Positions 12,698-19,354 of a stretch of 19,354 nt of DNA are shown one piece after another. The stretch is from contig PAUJ01000025.1 of NCBI GenBank assembly GCA_002713705.1, positions 9,758 to 29,111 of the forward strand, read 5' to 3'. The stretch is from Flavobacteriaceae bacterium. Its GTDB lineage: Bacteria; Bacteroidota; Bacteroidia; Flavobacteriales; Flavobacteriaceae. Positions within the stretch are counted from its first letter, which is position 1; each line of letters starts with the position of its first letter. Below the pieces are notes generated by a model that saw only the letters and a program-made list of their open reading frames with translations, made no database searches and had not been told where the DNA came from. A program made the translations under genes and the position numbers.

Positions 12698-14455
12698 ATG
12701 TTTAAAAATTTAAGAAAAGGGTTTTTCCCATCGTTAATAGCATTTTCTGCACTATCAGTTTCTGCTTCTGCTGCTTTCTATTCAGTTAGTGGTTTAAGTA
12801 AACTATTTGCAGGTGCCTCTTTTGAGGTTATCATTATGGCAGGTTCATTAGAAGTAGCCAAATTGGTAATTGCATCCCTATTATATCAATACTGGGACAC
12901 AATCAATAAATGGTTACGAGCATACTTGTCTATGGCAACCATAATCCTAGTACTAATTACATCAATGGGTATTTATGGCTTCTTATCAGCTGCATACCAA
13001 GAGACCTATTCAAAACTATTAATTCAAGAAAATGAAATTGAATTTATTGAGAATAAGGCACAGTTCTATGAAGCAGATCTTTTAAGATATGACACAGAAC
13101 TTGCAAGAATCAGTGAGAATATTAATATCTTATCAAATGCAAAGGCATCTGGTATACAAGTTAGAGATACAACATCTTCTACTGGATTCAGACAGACCAT
13201 TTCTACTACAGAGCTAAGAATGGCACAAAAACGTATTGAAACAGAAGAGGTCAATCGTAAAGAGGTTCAGGTAAAAAGACAAGTTGCAGCAGATAGTCTA
13301 CAAACTTTTAGATTACAAATTTTAGATCTACAAAATACTTCTGAAACTGCAGGTGAATTAGGACCACTACAATATCTATCTGGCCTAACAGGTACGCCAA
13401 TGGATAAGATTATTAACTGGCTTCTATTAGTTATTATCTTTGTATTCGATCCACTAGCAATCTCATTAGTAGTTGCAGCCAATTTCGCATTTGCACAGGC
13501 ATTTCCAAAGAGAGAAGATGAAGAAACTTTACATACAGATTCTATTTGGACAGATATTGAAGATAGAATTAGTGAAGATGATGAAGAAGATCATTATGAT
13601 GCGTATGTTGATAGACAGGAACCAGAGGAAGAGGAATGGGATGAAGAACATGCGTTAGATCAAGTACTTAATAACATGGTTGAAGACCTAGATGAAGATG
13701 ATTTCTTAGATAGCACTCCACCTAGATCTACTAAACCTACAATGGATATTAGTATAAACCATGAAGATGCTGAGAAATGGAATCAATTAGCAGATGAACT
13801 TGCAAAGGGTACTGTTGAAATGCAAGAAGATGAAGAAAATGAGAATGCATGGTTAGATGATCCAGATGTTCAAGCGTTTTTAGAAAATGAAGATAAACCT
13901 GGACCATGGCCAGAAGAATATGATAAACCCAATTTAGTTGCAGGTATGACTAATGACTTAGAGGGTAGCTTTATGGAATTTCAAAATCAAATGGATGCAG
14001 CTGACGCAGAACTAGAAGCAGCCGCAGAAGAATTACAAGAGTTAGAAGAAGATGTAGCAAGAGAGATTGAAGTTATTGACCCAAAAGAAGTATCTAGTAA
14101 ATGGGAAGTAGAAGATACATCTGGTAATGTAACTGTACATGAAGAATCTGATAGTGAATTTCCTAATGAGAATAATCCAACATCAGTAGCAGCAACTGTA
14201 GCAGAGATACAAAATAGATTTGGTACATATCCATCAACGGTAGAAAAGCTAGAAACACCACATTTACCTAAAACAGAAACTACAACAGCTGCGCCAGTAG
14301 TTAAAAAAGTAGTAAAGAAAACAGATACTCCAGTAGAAACTACAACTAAAGCTCCAATAAATGAAGATGATTTATTTGATGAAGCAATGAGGAAAAAGGC
14401 AGAACAAGATAAATTAGAATTCTTAAGAAAAAAAGATGAAGATAGTAAGAAATAA
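12698..14455 (+). CDS. Large membrane protein with coiled coil and acidic tail (585 aa)
   Basis: Three membrane helices lie at about 10-30, 40-62 and 73-95. A coiled-coil region follows at about 97-205, rich in Glu, Lys and Arg, then a fourth hydrophobic stretch at about 232-262 (NWLLLVIIFVFDPLAISLVV). After that comes a long, very acidic, low-complexity tail to the end, with Thr/Pro/Lys-rich linkers (ETTTAAPVVKK). The N-terminal block with LSVSASAAFYSVSGLSKLFAG and IIMAGSLEVAKL looks like a protein shared by marine T4-like phages, but its function is unknown. A role remodelling or sensing the host inner membrane is possible. Arg codons are mostly AGA (15 of 19). The next gene overlaps by 20 bases. 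Confidence 0.85.
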   Translation: MFKNLRKGFFPSLIAFSALSVSASAAFYSVSGLSKLFAGASFEVIIMAGSLEVAKLVIASLLYQYWDTINKWLRAYLSMATIILVLITSMGIYGFLSAAYQETYSKLLIQENEIEFIENKAQFYEADLLRYDTELARISENINILSNAKASGIQVRDTTSSTGFRQTISTTELRMAQKRIETEEVNRKEVQVKRQVAADSLQTFRLQILDLQNTSETAGELGPLQYLSGLTGTPMDKIINWLLLVIIFVFDPLAISLVVAANFAFAQAFPKREDEETLHTDSIWTDIEDRISEDDEEDHYDAYVDRQEPEEEEWDEEHALDQVLNNMVEDLDEDDFLDSTPPRSTKPTMDISINHEDAEKWNQLADELAKGTVEMQEDEENENAWLDDPDVQAFLENEDKPGPWPEEYDKPNLVAGMTNDLEGSFMEFQNQMDAADAELEAAAEELQELEEDVAREIEVIDPKEVSSKWEVEDTSGNVTVHEESDSEFPNENNPTSVAATVAEIQNRFGTYPSTVEKLETPHLPKTETTTAAPVVKKVVKKTDTPVETTTKAPINEDDLFDEAMRKKAEQDKLEFLRKKDEDSKK

Positions 14456-14873
14456 AATAAGATTGGACAAGCGCTATATTACAGAGCCATTAGATACTGA
14501 ATCTTTAGGTAAGGTTATATCTTCTAATAATCCTGGAATTGTTCACAGGATTTATCTTATTAAAAATGGCGTAACTAAGAGACAAGTATTCTTAGAAGTA
14601 GACGACGATGATAACTATATAGTTAATGCTAATGTTAGTATTAATTATGCCTATGCCGGAGCAGCAAAGAAGCAGGCAGAAGTAATTGGCTTTATGAGAG
14701 GACTCGTCAGAAAAAAACCAGAATTTATAGTTAACTTTACGGTTAGTCGAAAAAGTAATATGGAAGAGATATTTAACTTTAAACATATTACTACTAATGT
14801 TGAAGAACTAGTTGAGATAATGAATAAATTAGAAATAAAAACATACGAATTATGCAAAGTAAATACGTACTAA
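14436..14873 (+). CDS. Hypothetical protein (145 aa)
   Basis: This soluble mixed alpha/beta protein has an acidic loop (EVDDDDNY) after a probable strand pair and a basic helix region (MRGLVRKKPEFIVNF). It resembles no family I recognise. It overlaps the previous gene by 20 bases and the endolysin gene by 22, so the three are probably translated in a coupled way. A TTG at 14463 is an alternative start that would shorten it by nine residues and remove the upstream overlap. Confidence 0.7.
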   Translation: MKIVRNKIRLDKRYITEPLDTESLGKVISSNNPGIVHRIYLIKNGVTKRQVFLEVDDDDNYIVNANVSINYAYAGAAKKQAEVIGFMRGLVRKKPEFIVNFTVSRKSNMEEIFNFKHITTNVEELVEIMNKLEIKTYELCKVNTY

Positions 14874-15817
14874 AAAAAGGACACCAAGGAGATCTAGTCG
14901 AAGCAGTGCAAGAGGCATTAGGTTTAAGAGGAGATGGTGTTTTCGGACCTAAAACTGAACAAGCAGTTAAATCATTTCAAATTGACAATAAATTAGTAGG
15001 AGACGGTGTTGTAGGCCCAATGACATGGAGAAAGTTAGATCTTAATCCACATGAATTAGAAGCAGATACAGATATTACTACTGGTGCAACATGGATTGAA
15101 CAACATCCATTACCAGAAGGAGAATATGTAAAACAAGAAACTGCAAAGAGATGGATATTTATTCACCATACAGCTGGTAGACATAATCCATATAAGGTTA
15201 TTGACCAATGGGGTAGAGACCAAAGAGGTAGAATTGGAACTCACTATGTAATTGGTGGACAACCAGCTTCTGGCTCAGGAGATGACAAATACGATGGTAG
15301 AATTCTACAGGCATTTAAAGATGAATACTGGGGTTATCATTTAGGTAAAACTAAATCCGCTGCAATGCACAGACAATCTATATCAATAGAAGTTTGTTCT
15401 GCTGGTAGATTAGATAAGGTTGGTGATAAATTTTATACTTGGTATAAATCAGAAGTAGATCCATCACAAGTTTGTACTCTAAATGTACCATATAAAGGTA
15501 GACAATATTACCACAAGTATTCTGATAAACAAATTGAGTCACTAAAAGCTCTACTGATTTTATTATCAGAGAAACATGGTATCGATCTTCAAGTTGGTGT
15601 AATTGGTGAGATGAAAAGATTAGCTCAGCTAGCAAATTTACCAAAATCACACGGAGTTGTAAGACCAGGACCAAAACCACTTGCAACAGCTTGGGACTTC
15701 TCAGATGAGGCTTGTTCTGGTAAAATTGTAGGTCTATTAACTCATGGTCAAGTTAGAAGAGATAAAGATGATATGCATCCACAACAGAATCTTATAGATA
15801 TGTTAATGTCTATATAA
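14852..15817 (+). CDS. Endolysin: N-acetylmuramoyl-L-alanine amidase with peptidoglycan-binding domain
   Basis: An N-terminal peptidoglycan-binding repeat at about 8-60 (GDGVFGPKTEQAVKSFQ and GDGVVGPMTW) precedes an Amidase_2 domain at about 98-285. The zinc-site motif FIHHTAG lies at 103-109, GTHYVI at 129-134, the internal His at 163 in YHLG, and a final segment with SHGVVRPGPK at 266-275. Such amidases cut the bond between muramic acid and the stem peptide to lyse the host or, in virions, open the wall locally. There is no signal peptide, so a holin would be needed for release. It starts within the preceding gene. The promoter for the epimerase follows directly. Confidence 0.92.
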   Translation: MQSKYVLKKGHQGDLVEAVQEALGLRGDGVFGPKTEQAVKSFQIDNKLVGDGVVGPMTWRKLDLNPHELEADTDITTGATWIEQHPLPEGEYVKQETAKRWIFIHHTAGRHNPYKVIDQWGRDQRGRIGTHYVIGGQPASGSGDDKYDGRILQAFKDEYWGYHLGKTKSAAMHRQSISIEVCSAGRLDKVGDKFYTWYKSEVDPSQVCTLNVPYKGRQYYHKYSDKQIESLKALLILLSEKHGIDLQVGVIGEMKRLAQLANLPKSHGVVRPGPKPLATAWDFSDEACSGKIVGLLTHGQVRRDKDDMHPQQNLIDMLMSI

Positions 15818-15848
15818 TGAAACATCTGTGGACACCATTGTATAATTA
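15818..15848 (+). promoter_or_regulatory. Promoter, TGAAAC-N17-TATAATTA class
   Basis: TGAAAC at 15818-15823 and TATAATTA at 15841-15848 with exactly 17 bases between, directly after the endolysin stop codon and 29 bases before the epimerase start. It matches the copies at 6142 and 6551. Confidence 0.7.
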
Positions 15849-15877
15849 ATAGTAAAGATAGGTTAAAATTAAAAAAT

Positions 15878-16786
15878 ATGCACATAGTAATAACTGGAGG
15901 AGCGGGTTTCATAGGGCATCATGCCACTTGGCGCGCCCTCGAACGAGGCTGGAAAGTTTCAGTCTTAGATAACTTTTCAACCGGAAAGCTAGAAAATCTA
16001 TTATTGCCCAGCGGCAATATACCAGGAGGACTAACCGTTTATGAATGTGATATTGCAGAAGGACCACTGCCAGATATTCCAAATGTAGATTATCTTTTAC
16101 ATTTAGCAGCACCAGTTTCAGTTGAAGAATCATTAAATAATCCAGACAAATATTGGAAAGGGATATGTCATGCTTCACAAAGAATGTTAACATGGGCAAA
16201 TGAAAGAAGTTGTCAATCAGTAGTTGCGGCAAGTACTGCAGCTATTTATGGTGACACTGAAGATATTCCAATGAAAGAAACTAATACGCCAGATCCACTA
16301 TCTCCGTATGCTGAGTATAAATTAGAGATGGAAGAAATGTTAGATGGTTATCATAGTTCTACAATGCAATGCGCAGCACTTAGATTCTTTAATGTATTCG
16401 GTGAAGGACAGCCAAATGACGTAGGTTATGTCTCAGCAATTCCTATTTTCAAAAAGCAATACGAATCTTACAAACCAATCACAGTAACAGGTGATGGACT
16501 TCAAACTAGAGATTTTGTCTATGTAGAAGATGTCGTTGAGGCATGTTTTACAGCACTTGTAAGACCAAATGGTGGATTTGAAGCAATGCCAATATTTAAT
16601 GTTGGTACTGGTGAAGAAGTAAGAGTTCTAGATATAGCAGAAGCATTTGGTGGTGAGATAATCCATATCGATCCTAGAGAAGAGCAGAGAAGAGCTTTAG
16701 CAGATATATCATTAATAACACAAGTACTAGACTGGAGACCCCAGACAAAAGTACTACAATGGATTAAAGAAGACAAAAATGCCTAG
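15878..16786 (+). CDS. NAD-dependent sugar-nucleotide epimerase/dehydratase (extended SDR)
   Basis: The Rossmann nucleotide motif GGAGFIG is at 7-13, the NAD ribose-binding acidic residue is likely Asp31 (LDNFSTG), and the catalytic region shows AASTAAIYG at 117-125 and YAEYK at 144-148 (Tyr144, Lys148). These define extended short-chain dehydrogenases such as UDP-glucose 4-epimerase, which change sugar stereochemistry on nucleotide carriers in the cytoplasm. At 302 residues it is full length. With the family 25 glycosyltransferase at 7928 it suggests phage-directed glycan or virion glycosylation. The exact sugar cannot be told. It has its own promoter. Confidence 0.9.
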   Translation: MHIVITGGAGFIGHHATWRALERGWKVSVLDNFSTGKLENLLLPSGNIPGGLTVYECDIAEGPLPDIPNVDYLLHLAAPVSVEESLNNPDKYWKGICHASQRMLTWANERSCQSVVAASTAAIYGDTEDIPMKETNTPDPLSPYAEYKLEMEEMLDGYHSSTMQCAALRFFNVFGEGQPNDVGYVSAIPIFKKQYESYKPITVTGDGLQTRDFVYVEDVVEACFTALVRPNGGFEAMPIFNVGTGEEVRVLDIAEAFGGEIIHIDPREEQRRALADISLITQVLDWRPQTKVLQWIKEDKNA

Positions 16787-17030
16787 AGCAGTTAGAATGA
16801 CCGTGTGCTCTGGTTGCATAGGAGATTTCCCTCATAAGGAAATGTATTTAGTTTCTAGATATATGGATAGGGGTAACCCAGACCCTACAAACATGTACTC
16901 AACCATGTATTGTGCTAAATGTATCAAGAAAGACAAAGAGCATTACGTAGATATTATAGAAAAACCTAAACCCCCAAAGAAACGCAAAACAACTAAAAAG
17001 AAAAATGAAAAAAATAGTAAGAAAGATTAG
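16779..17030 (+). CDS. Small zinc-ribbon protein with a very basic tail (83 aa)
   Basis: Two CxxC pairs (Cys10/13 and Cys45/48) predict a zinc ribbon, followed by a lysine-rich C-terminal tail from about 62 on (KPKPPKKRKTTKKKN). Zinc site plus polybasic tail points to nucleic acid binding. It overlaps the epimerase gene by 8 bases and the next gene by 26, implying one polycistronic unit. No family is recognised. Confidence 0.75.
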   Translation: MPRAVRMTVCSGCIGDFPHKEMYLVSRYMDRGNPDPTNMYSTMYCAKCIKKDKEHYVDIIEKPKPPKKRKTTKKKNEKNSKKD

Positions 17031-17226
17031 ATCATGGTTTGTACCAACTCCAACGGTACCGTTTACATGGAGCGTAGAAGATTTTGAAGCAGCTAAAAAA
17101 TACGCTAAGACACAACCACACCCTGAAAATAATAAACAATCATTGTGGGAATATGCTCAACGATCTTCATTTGATGATTCTTCTTATATCTTAGCAAGAA
17201 TTAACGAACACTTAGATTTAAAATGA
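17005..17226 (+). CDS. Hypothetical protein (73 aa)
   Basis: The N-terminus is basic (MKKIVRKIRSWF), then VPTPTVPFTWSVEDFEAAKKYA leads into a helix, and the remainder is polar. It lies within a run of overlapping genes: it begins 26 bases inside the previous gene, and its stop overlaps the start of the secreted nuclease gene as ATGA. No family is recognised. Confidence 0.65.
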   Translation: MKKIVRKIRSWFVPTPTVPFTWSVEDFEAAKKYAKTQPHPENNKQSLWEYAQRSSFDDSSYILARINEHLDLK

Positions 17227-17828
17227 AAAACATACTTAACCTACTAATATTCCTTGTTGGAATTAATTGCATAAGTGCACAACAATACCCTAGAACAACT
17301 ATAGAGACTGATATATTTACATCAATCTTTGATGAATCATATCAACAGCCGGTAATGGTTAAGTATACAGTTTTTTGTCTTCCTAGCTCTCCTACTTATG
17401 AAAGAGATGGAATTAGTTTTAAAGCCTATCCTGGTTTAAAAGCTTCATCATCTTCTGATTACAAGGCTAATGTATATGATAAAGGTCACATGGCTCCTGC
17501 AAATACTTTTGCATGTAAGAAGGATTGGCTAGTACAAACGTTTAGTTATGCTAATTGTGCATTGCAACATCAAGGACTCAATAGAGGAACTTGGGCTGCA
17601 CTAGAAAGATTTGAAAGAAATCTTGCAGGTGTTTATGATGAGATACAGGTTCATATTGAAATCTTTTTCTCAGATAAATGGACTACTAATTCAGATCCAG
17701 CTAGAATTCCATCTAGCTTTGTAAAGACTATTACCTGGAAAGAGGGTGATAAAGAGAAGTCAATTTCTTTTGATTTTCCAAATGAAGACACTACAGGTCG
17801 ATCATTTTGGGAGTTTCAAATCAAATAG
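17223..17828 (+). CDS. Secreted DNA/RNA non-specific endonuclease (NUC1 family)
   Basis: A signal peptide is clear: MKNILNLLIFLVGINCISAQ, with probable cleavage after residue 19 (signal peptidase I type). The mature part has the beta-beta-alpha-metal motif DKGHMAPA at 86-93, a variant of DRGH with His89 as general base, the metal-binding Asn111 in YANCALQ, and LNRGTWAALE at 119-128, all typical of the Serratia/NUC1 nuclease family. These enzymes hydrolyse DNA and RNA without sequence preference. At 201 residues it is compact. Export would place it in the periplasm, away from the phage's own DNA. Its start overlaps the previous stop. No immunity protein is evident. Confidence 0.88.
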   Translation: MKNILNLLIFLVGINCISAQQYPRTTIETDIFTSIFDESYQQPVMVKYTVFCLPSSPTYERDGISFKAYPGLKASSSSDYKANVYDKGHMAPANTFACKKDWLVQTFSYANCALQHQGLNRGTWAALERFERNLAGVYDEIQVHIEIFFSDKWTTNSDPARIPSSFVKTITWKEGDKEKSISFDFPNEDTTGRSFWEFQIK

Positions 17829-17841
17829 AGATATATAAACT
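17829..17841 (+). promoter_or_regulatory. Shared AGATATATAAACT motif, late-type promoter candidate
   Basis: The identical 13-mer occurs at 7893. Here it lies just after the nuclease stop codon and 40 bases before the next start. The sequence TATAGGGGGAGACC that follows is unusually G-rich for the leader of an AT-rich genome. Confidence 0.4.
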
Positions 17842-17880
17842 ATAGGGGGAGACCTATAACTTAAATAAAGTTCTTGAAAA

Positions 17881-18168
17881 ATGGATAATGTGAATAAATT
17901 CTTAACGCTATTTTCAGATTTTGATCTAGTAGTAAAGGAAAAAGAAAAGACGACTCCAAAAAAAGCTCAAGTAATATCTAGAGCTACAGCTAGCTATGCT
18001 AAAGCTGATTTAAAGAAGGAGTTAAAAAGATTGACACAGGAGTATAAGAGGGCTCAAAAATCCTACAAACACAATAAAATTTCTAGACAGGAATTATTTG
18101 ATTTTGAATGGAGACTATTTGAACTTCAAGAAGAAATTAGAAGAATAGAAGAAGACGATTTAATATAA
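17881..18168 (+). CDS. Hypothetical coiled-coil protein (95 aa)
   Basis: It is highly charged and helix-rich, with a probable coiled coil from about 38 to 92 (KADLKKELKRLTQEYKRAQK is its start). There is no membrane segment or signal peptide. A coiled-coil partner protein or scaffold is plausible. It is first behind the AGATATATAAACT motif and only one base before the PAP2-type gene. Confidence 0.7.
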   Translation: MDNVNKFLTLFSDFDLVVKEKEKTTPKKAQVISRATASYAKADLKKELKRLTQEYKRAQKSYKHNKISRQELFDFEWRLFELQEEIRRIEEDDLI

Positions 18169-18169
18169 T

Positions 18170-18814
18170 ATGCAACTATTTAGTAAATACATTATCGATC
18201 AAATTGTTTACGCTAAACAACCAAAGGCTAAACATCAAAAGAGGCTAGAATCAGCAGAGAACTATGACATTTTAAATTGTTCTTTTGTTGATGCTCCGGT
18301 GATGCTACCACCTGCAAATTCATCAGCAGATACGATGGTAGAGTTAGAAACTATTGCTAATGCAAATTTACTACATAAAAACCCAGCTAAATTAGAGAAT
18401 AAGTATGATGATGAATTTGATTGGGCATTTAAGGAAATAGTAGAAGAAGCTGGATTAGAATATGATGAAACATATTTTAAACAGTTGATTAAAGAAGCTG
18501 CGTCAATTACGATTAGGCTTAAATATAAATTTAATAGACCAAGACCTTTTCAACTAGGTCCAGTTCTAGGTATTGATGTTACTAAATATCAATCTAGTAC
18601 AGCAAAGACTCCGGCATTTCCATCTGGACATACTACTCAAGCAGTTTTAGTAGCATGTGTTTTAGGTAAGAAATACCCAGAGTTAAAAGAACAACTAATG
18701 AAAGCAGCTGATAAGGTTTCACTTTCTAGAGTAGTTGGAGGGCATCATTATCCATCAGATATTAAATATGGTGAGGTATTAGGTAAATGGTTAAGCGGTC
18801 AATTAAAGAAATAA
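18170..18814 (+). CDS. PAP2-superfamily acid phosphatase, soluble
   Basis: All three phosphatase motifs are present: K-x6-R-P at 118-126 (Lys118, Arg125), PSGH at 151-154 with the general His154, and S-R-x5-H-x3-D at 186-197 with nucleophile His193 and Asp197. The family dephosphorylates lipid phosphates, undecaprenyl pyrophosphate or small molecules. Unlike most PAP2 lipid phosphatases it shows no membrane helices and no signal peptide, so it resembles soluble bacterial acid phosphatases or vanadium haloperoxidase relatives and probably acts in the cytoplasm. At 214 residues the domain is complete. One base separates it from both neighbours, so it is cotranslated with the MscS-like gene. Confidence 0.88.
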   Translation: MQLFSKYIIDQIVYAKQPKAKHQKRLESAENYDILNCSFVDAPVMLPPANSSADTMVELETIANANLLHKNPAKLENKYDDEFDWAFKEIVEEAGLEYDETYFKQLIKEAASITIRLKYKFNRPRPFQLGPVLGIDVTKYQSSTAKTPAFPSGHTTQAVLVACVLGKKYPELKEQLMKAADKVSLSRVVGGHHYPSDIKYGEVLGKWLSGQLKK

Positions 18815-18815
18815 T

Positions 18816-19145
18816 ATGGAAGAAGTATTATCACAATATATCGGAGAATGGGGATGGCTAACAGTTGTAGCTATCGTCACATTTGCGTTTAAAGATGCTA
18901 TTACAAACTTCTTTAAAGGTGTGCAATTCCTAATGGGAACTGATTTTGATATAGATGATGTAGTCTATATTAAAGGCACAAAGAAAGCCAGAATTGTCAG
19001 ACAAGGCATCTGGAGAACTACGTTTTATGTATATGGTCATGGAAGGAAATTCGTAGTACCAAATAGTTCGTTATGGTCTTTACAGATAGAGAAAGATCTA
19101 CCTAACGGCGAGAACTATAAAGAGTACAAACAAAAAACAGACTAA
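18816..19145 (+). CDS. Minimal MscS-like mechanosensitive channel protein (109 aa)
   Basis: One hydrophobic helix at about 12-35 continues into FFKGVQFLMGTDFDIDDVVYI, which matches the end of TM3 and the start of the beta domain of MscS (N-F-x-x-G-x-x-x-L-M, then F-x-I-x-D-x-V). The beta domain follows, with the RTTFYVYGHGRKFVVPNSSL stretch (67-86), containing the PNS motif typical of MscS. TM1, TM2 and the large C-terminal domain are absent; MscS has about 286 residues. Oligomerisation through TM3 and the beta domain could give a pore, or the protein could join host MscS as a regulator. The next gene, a lipoprotein, starts 3 bases on. Confidence 0.78.
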   Translation: MEEVLSQYIGEWGWLTVVAIVTFAFKDAITNFFKGVQFLMGTDFDIDDVVYIKGTKKARIVRQGIWRTTFYVYGHGRKFVVPNSSLWSLQIEKDLPNGENYKEYKQKTD

Positions 19146-19148
19146 TAT

Positions 19149-19354
19149 ATGAAAACACTTAAAACATTATCAGAGGCAATTTGGCCATCAATCGCAATAA
19201 TAGCTTTTAGCTTATTAACATCATGTGGTGTTAACTGGCATGTATCAACATATAACCATGACCCAATATATGATGATGAAAATTATATAGTGGTTTCAGA
19301 TGATGTTAAGATAGACACGTTAAATGAATTTCAATTTAGAAATAGACTAAGAAC
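19149..19354 (+). CDS. Putative lipoprotein, N-terminal part (runs off the window)
   Basis: The frame from ATG 19149 is open to the last base, so the 3' end is missing. It begins MKTLKTLSEAIWPSIAIIAF and ends its hydrophobic stretch with LLTSCG, a clear lipobox in which Cys28 would be lipidated and become residue 1. The exported part seen so far is acidic and Tyr/Asp-rich (HDPIYDDENYIVVSDD). It is likely anchored in the inner or outer membrane facing the periplasm. Phage lipoproteins can block receptors or injection; nothing here proves that. It follows the MscS-like gene by 3 bases. Confidence 0.75.
   Translation, partial: MKTLKTLSEAIWPSIAIIAFSLLTSCGVNWHVSTYNHDPIYDDENYIVVSDDVKIDTLNEFQFRNRLR

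Noticed and set aside
15378..15686. 102-codon open frame on the - strand within the endolysin gene
   Set aside because: It is antisense to the conserved amidase domain; the Leu/Ile/Val-rich translation is typical of the complement of AT-rich coding DNA.
1..19354. CRISPR array, insertion sequence or attachment site
   Set aside because: No regularly spaced direct repeats with unique spacers, no transposase and no integrase were seen; the only repeats are promoter elements.

Overview
The window reads as part of the genome of a tailed double-stranded DNA phage that probably infects a marine member of the Bacteroidetes (Flavobacteriia). It is AT-rich, every supported gene lies on the + strand, and genes are short and packed, with many stop/start overlaps. 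Phage identity is inferred from a T4 gp30-type DNA ligase, an amidase endolysin with a peptidoglycan-binding domain, holin-like proteins, phage-borne tRNAs and many small orphan genes. The host guess rests on a Bacteroidetes-style Hc1/histone H1-like protein, A-rich leaders that mostly lack Shine-Dalgarno sequences, and a Bacteroidetes-like -7 box in one promoter family. No capsid, tail, polymerase or terminase gene is visible, so the phage group stays uncertain.

Layout. 1-900: end of a probable cell-wall enzyme, then two small membrane proteins (holin candidates) closed by a terminator. 933-5355: a class I glutamine amidotransferase, a DUF932-like protein, a T4-type ATP-dependent DNA ligase and small orphans, served by two copies of a 61-bp promoter. 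5382-6789: small orphan and membrane proteins ending in the Hc1-like protein. 6798-7248: no protein gene, but a boxA-like leader followed by a roughly 400-nt RNA with many strong helices, an 8-bp closing stem and its own terminator. 7272-7888: a small protein with a poly-Thr tail, tRNA-Ala(UGC), tRNA-Gly(GCC), a further fold and a terminator. 7928-10110: a family 25 glycosyltransferase, a possible PD-(D/E)XK-like protein, and a second promoter-driven RNA ending in a tRNA-like T-arm. 10144-15817: thioredoxin, an MGME1/RecB-like exonuclease, Cys-rich and membrane proteins, and the endolysin. 15878-19354: a sugar-nucleotide epimerase, then a run of envelope-related genes: a secreted non-specific nuclease, a soluble PAP2 phosphatase, a minimal MscS-like protein and a lipoprotein cut by the window edge.

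Regulation is unusually readable. One class is a 61-bp, nearly identical element in four copies (1535, 3131, 8768, 9831). A second class is TGAAAC, 17 bp, TATAATTA (6142, 6551, 15818, and a variant at 1894). A 13-mer, AGATATATAAACT, precedes two other genes. Four clear terminators, plus a fifth for the large RNA, divide the transcripts.

The most novel-looking content is RNA: the boxA-led structured RNA beside the tRNAs, and the tRNA-like RNA that shares its promoter family with the nuclease-like gene just upstream.
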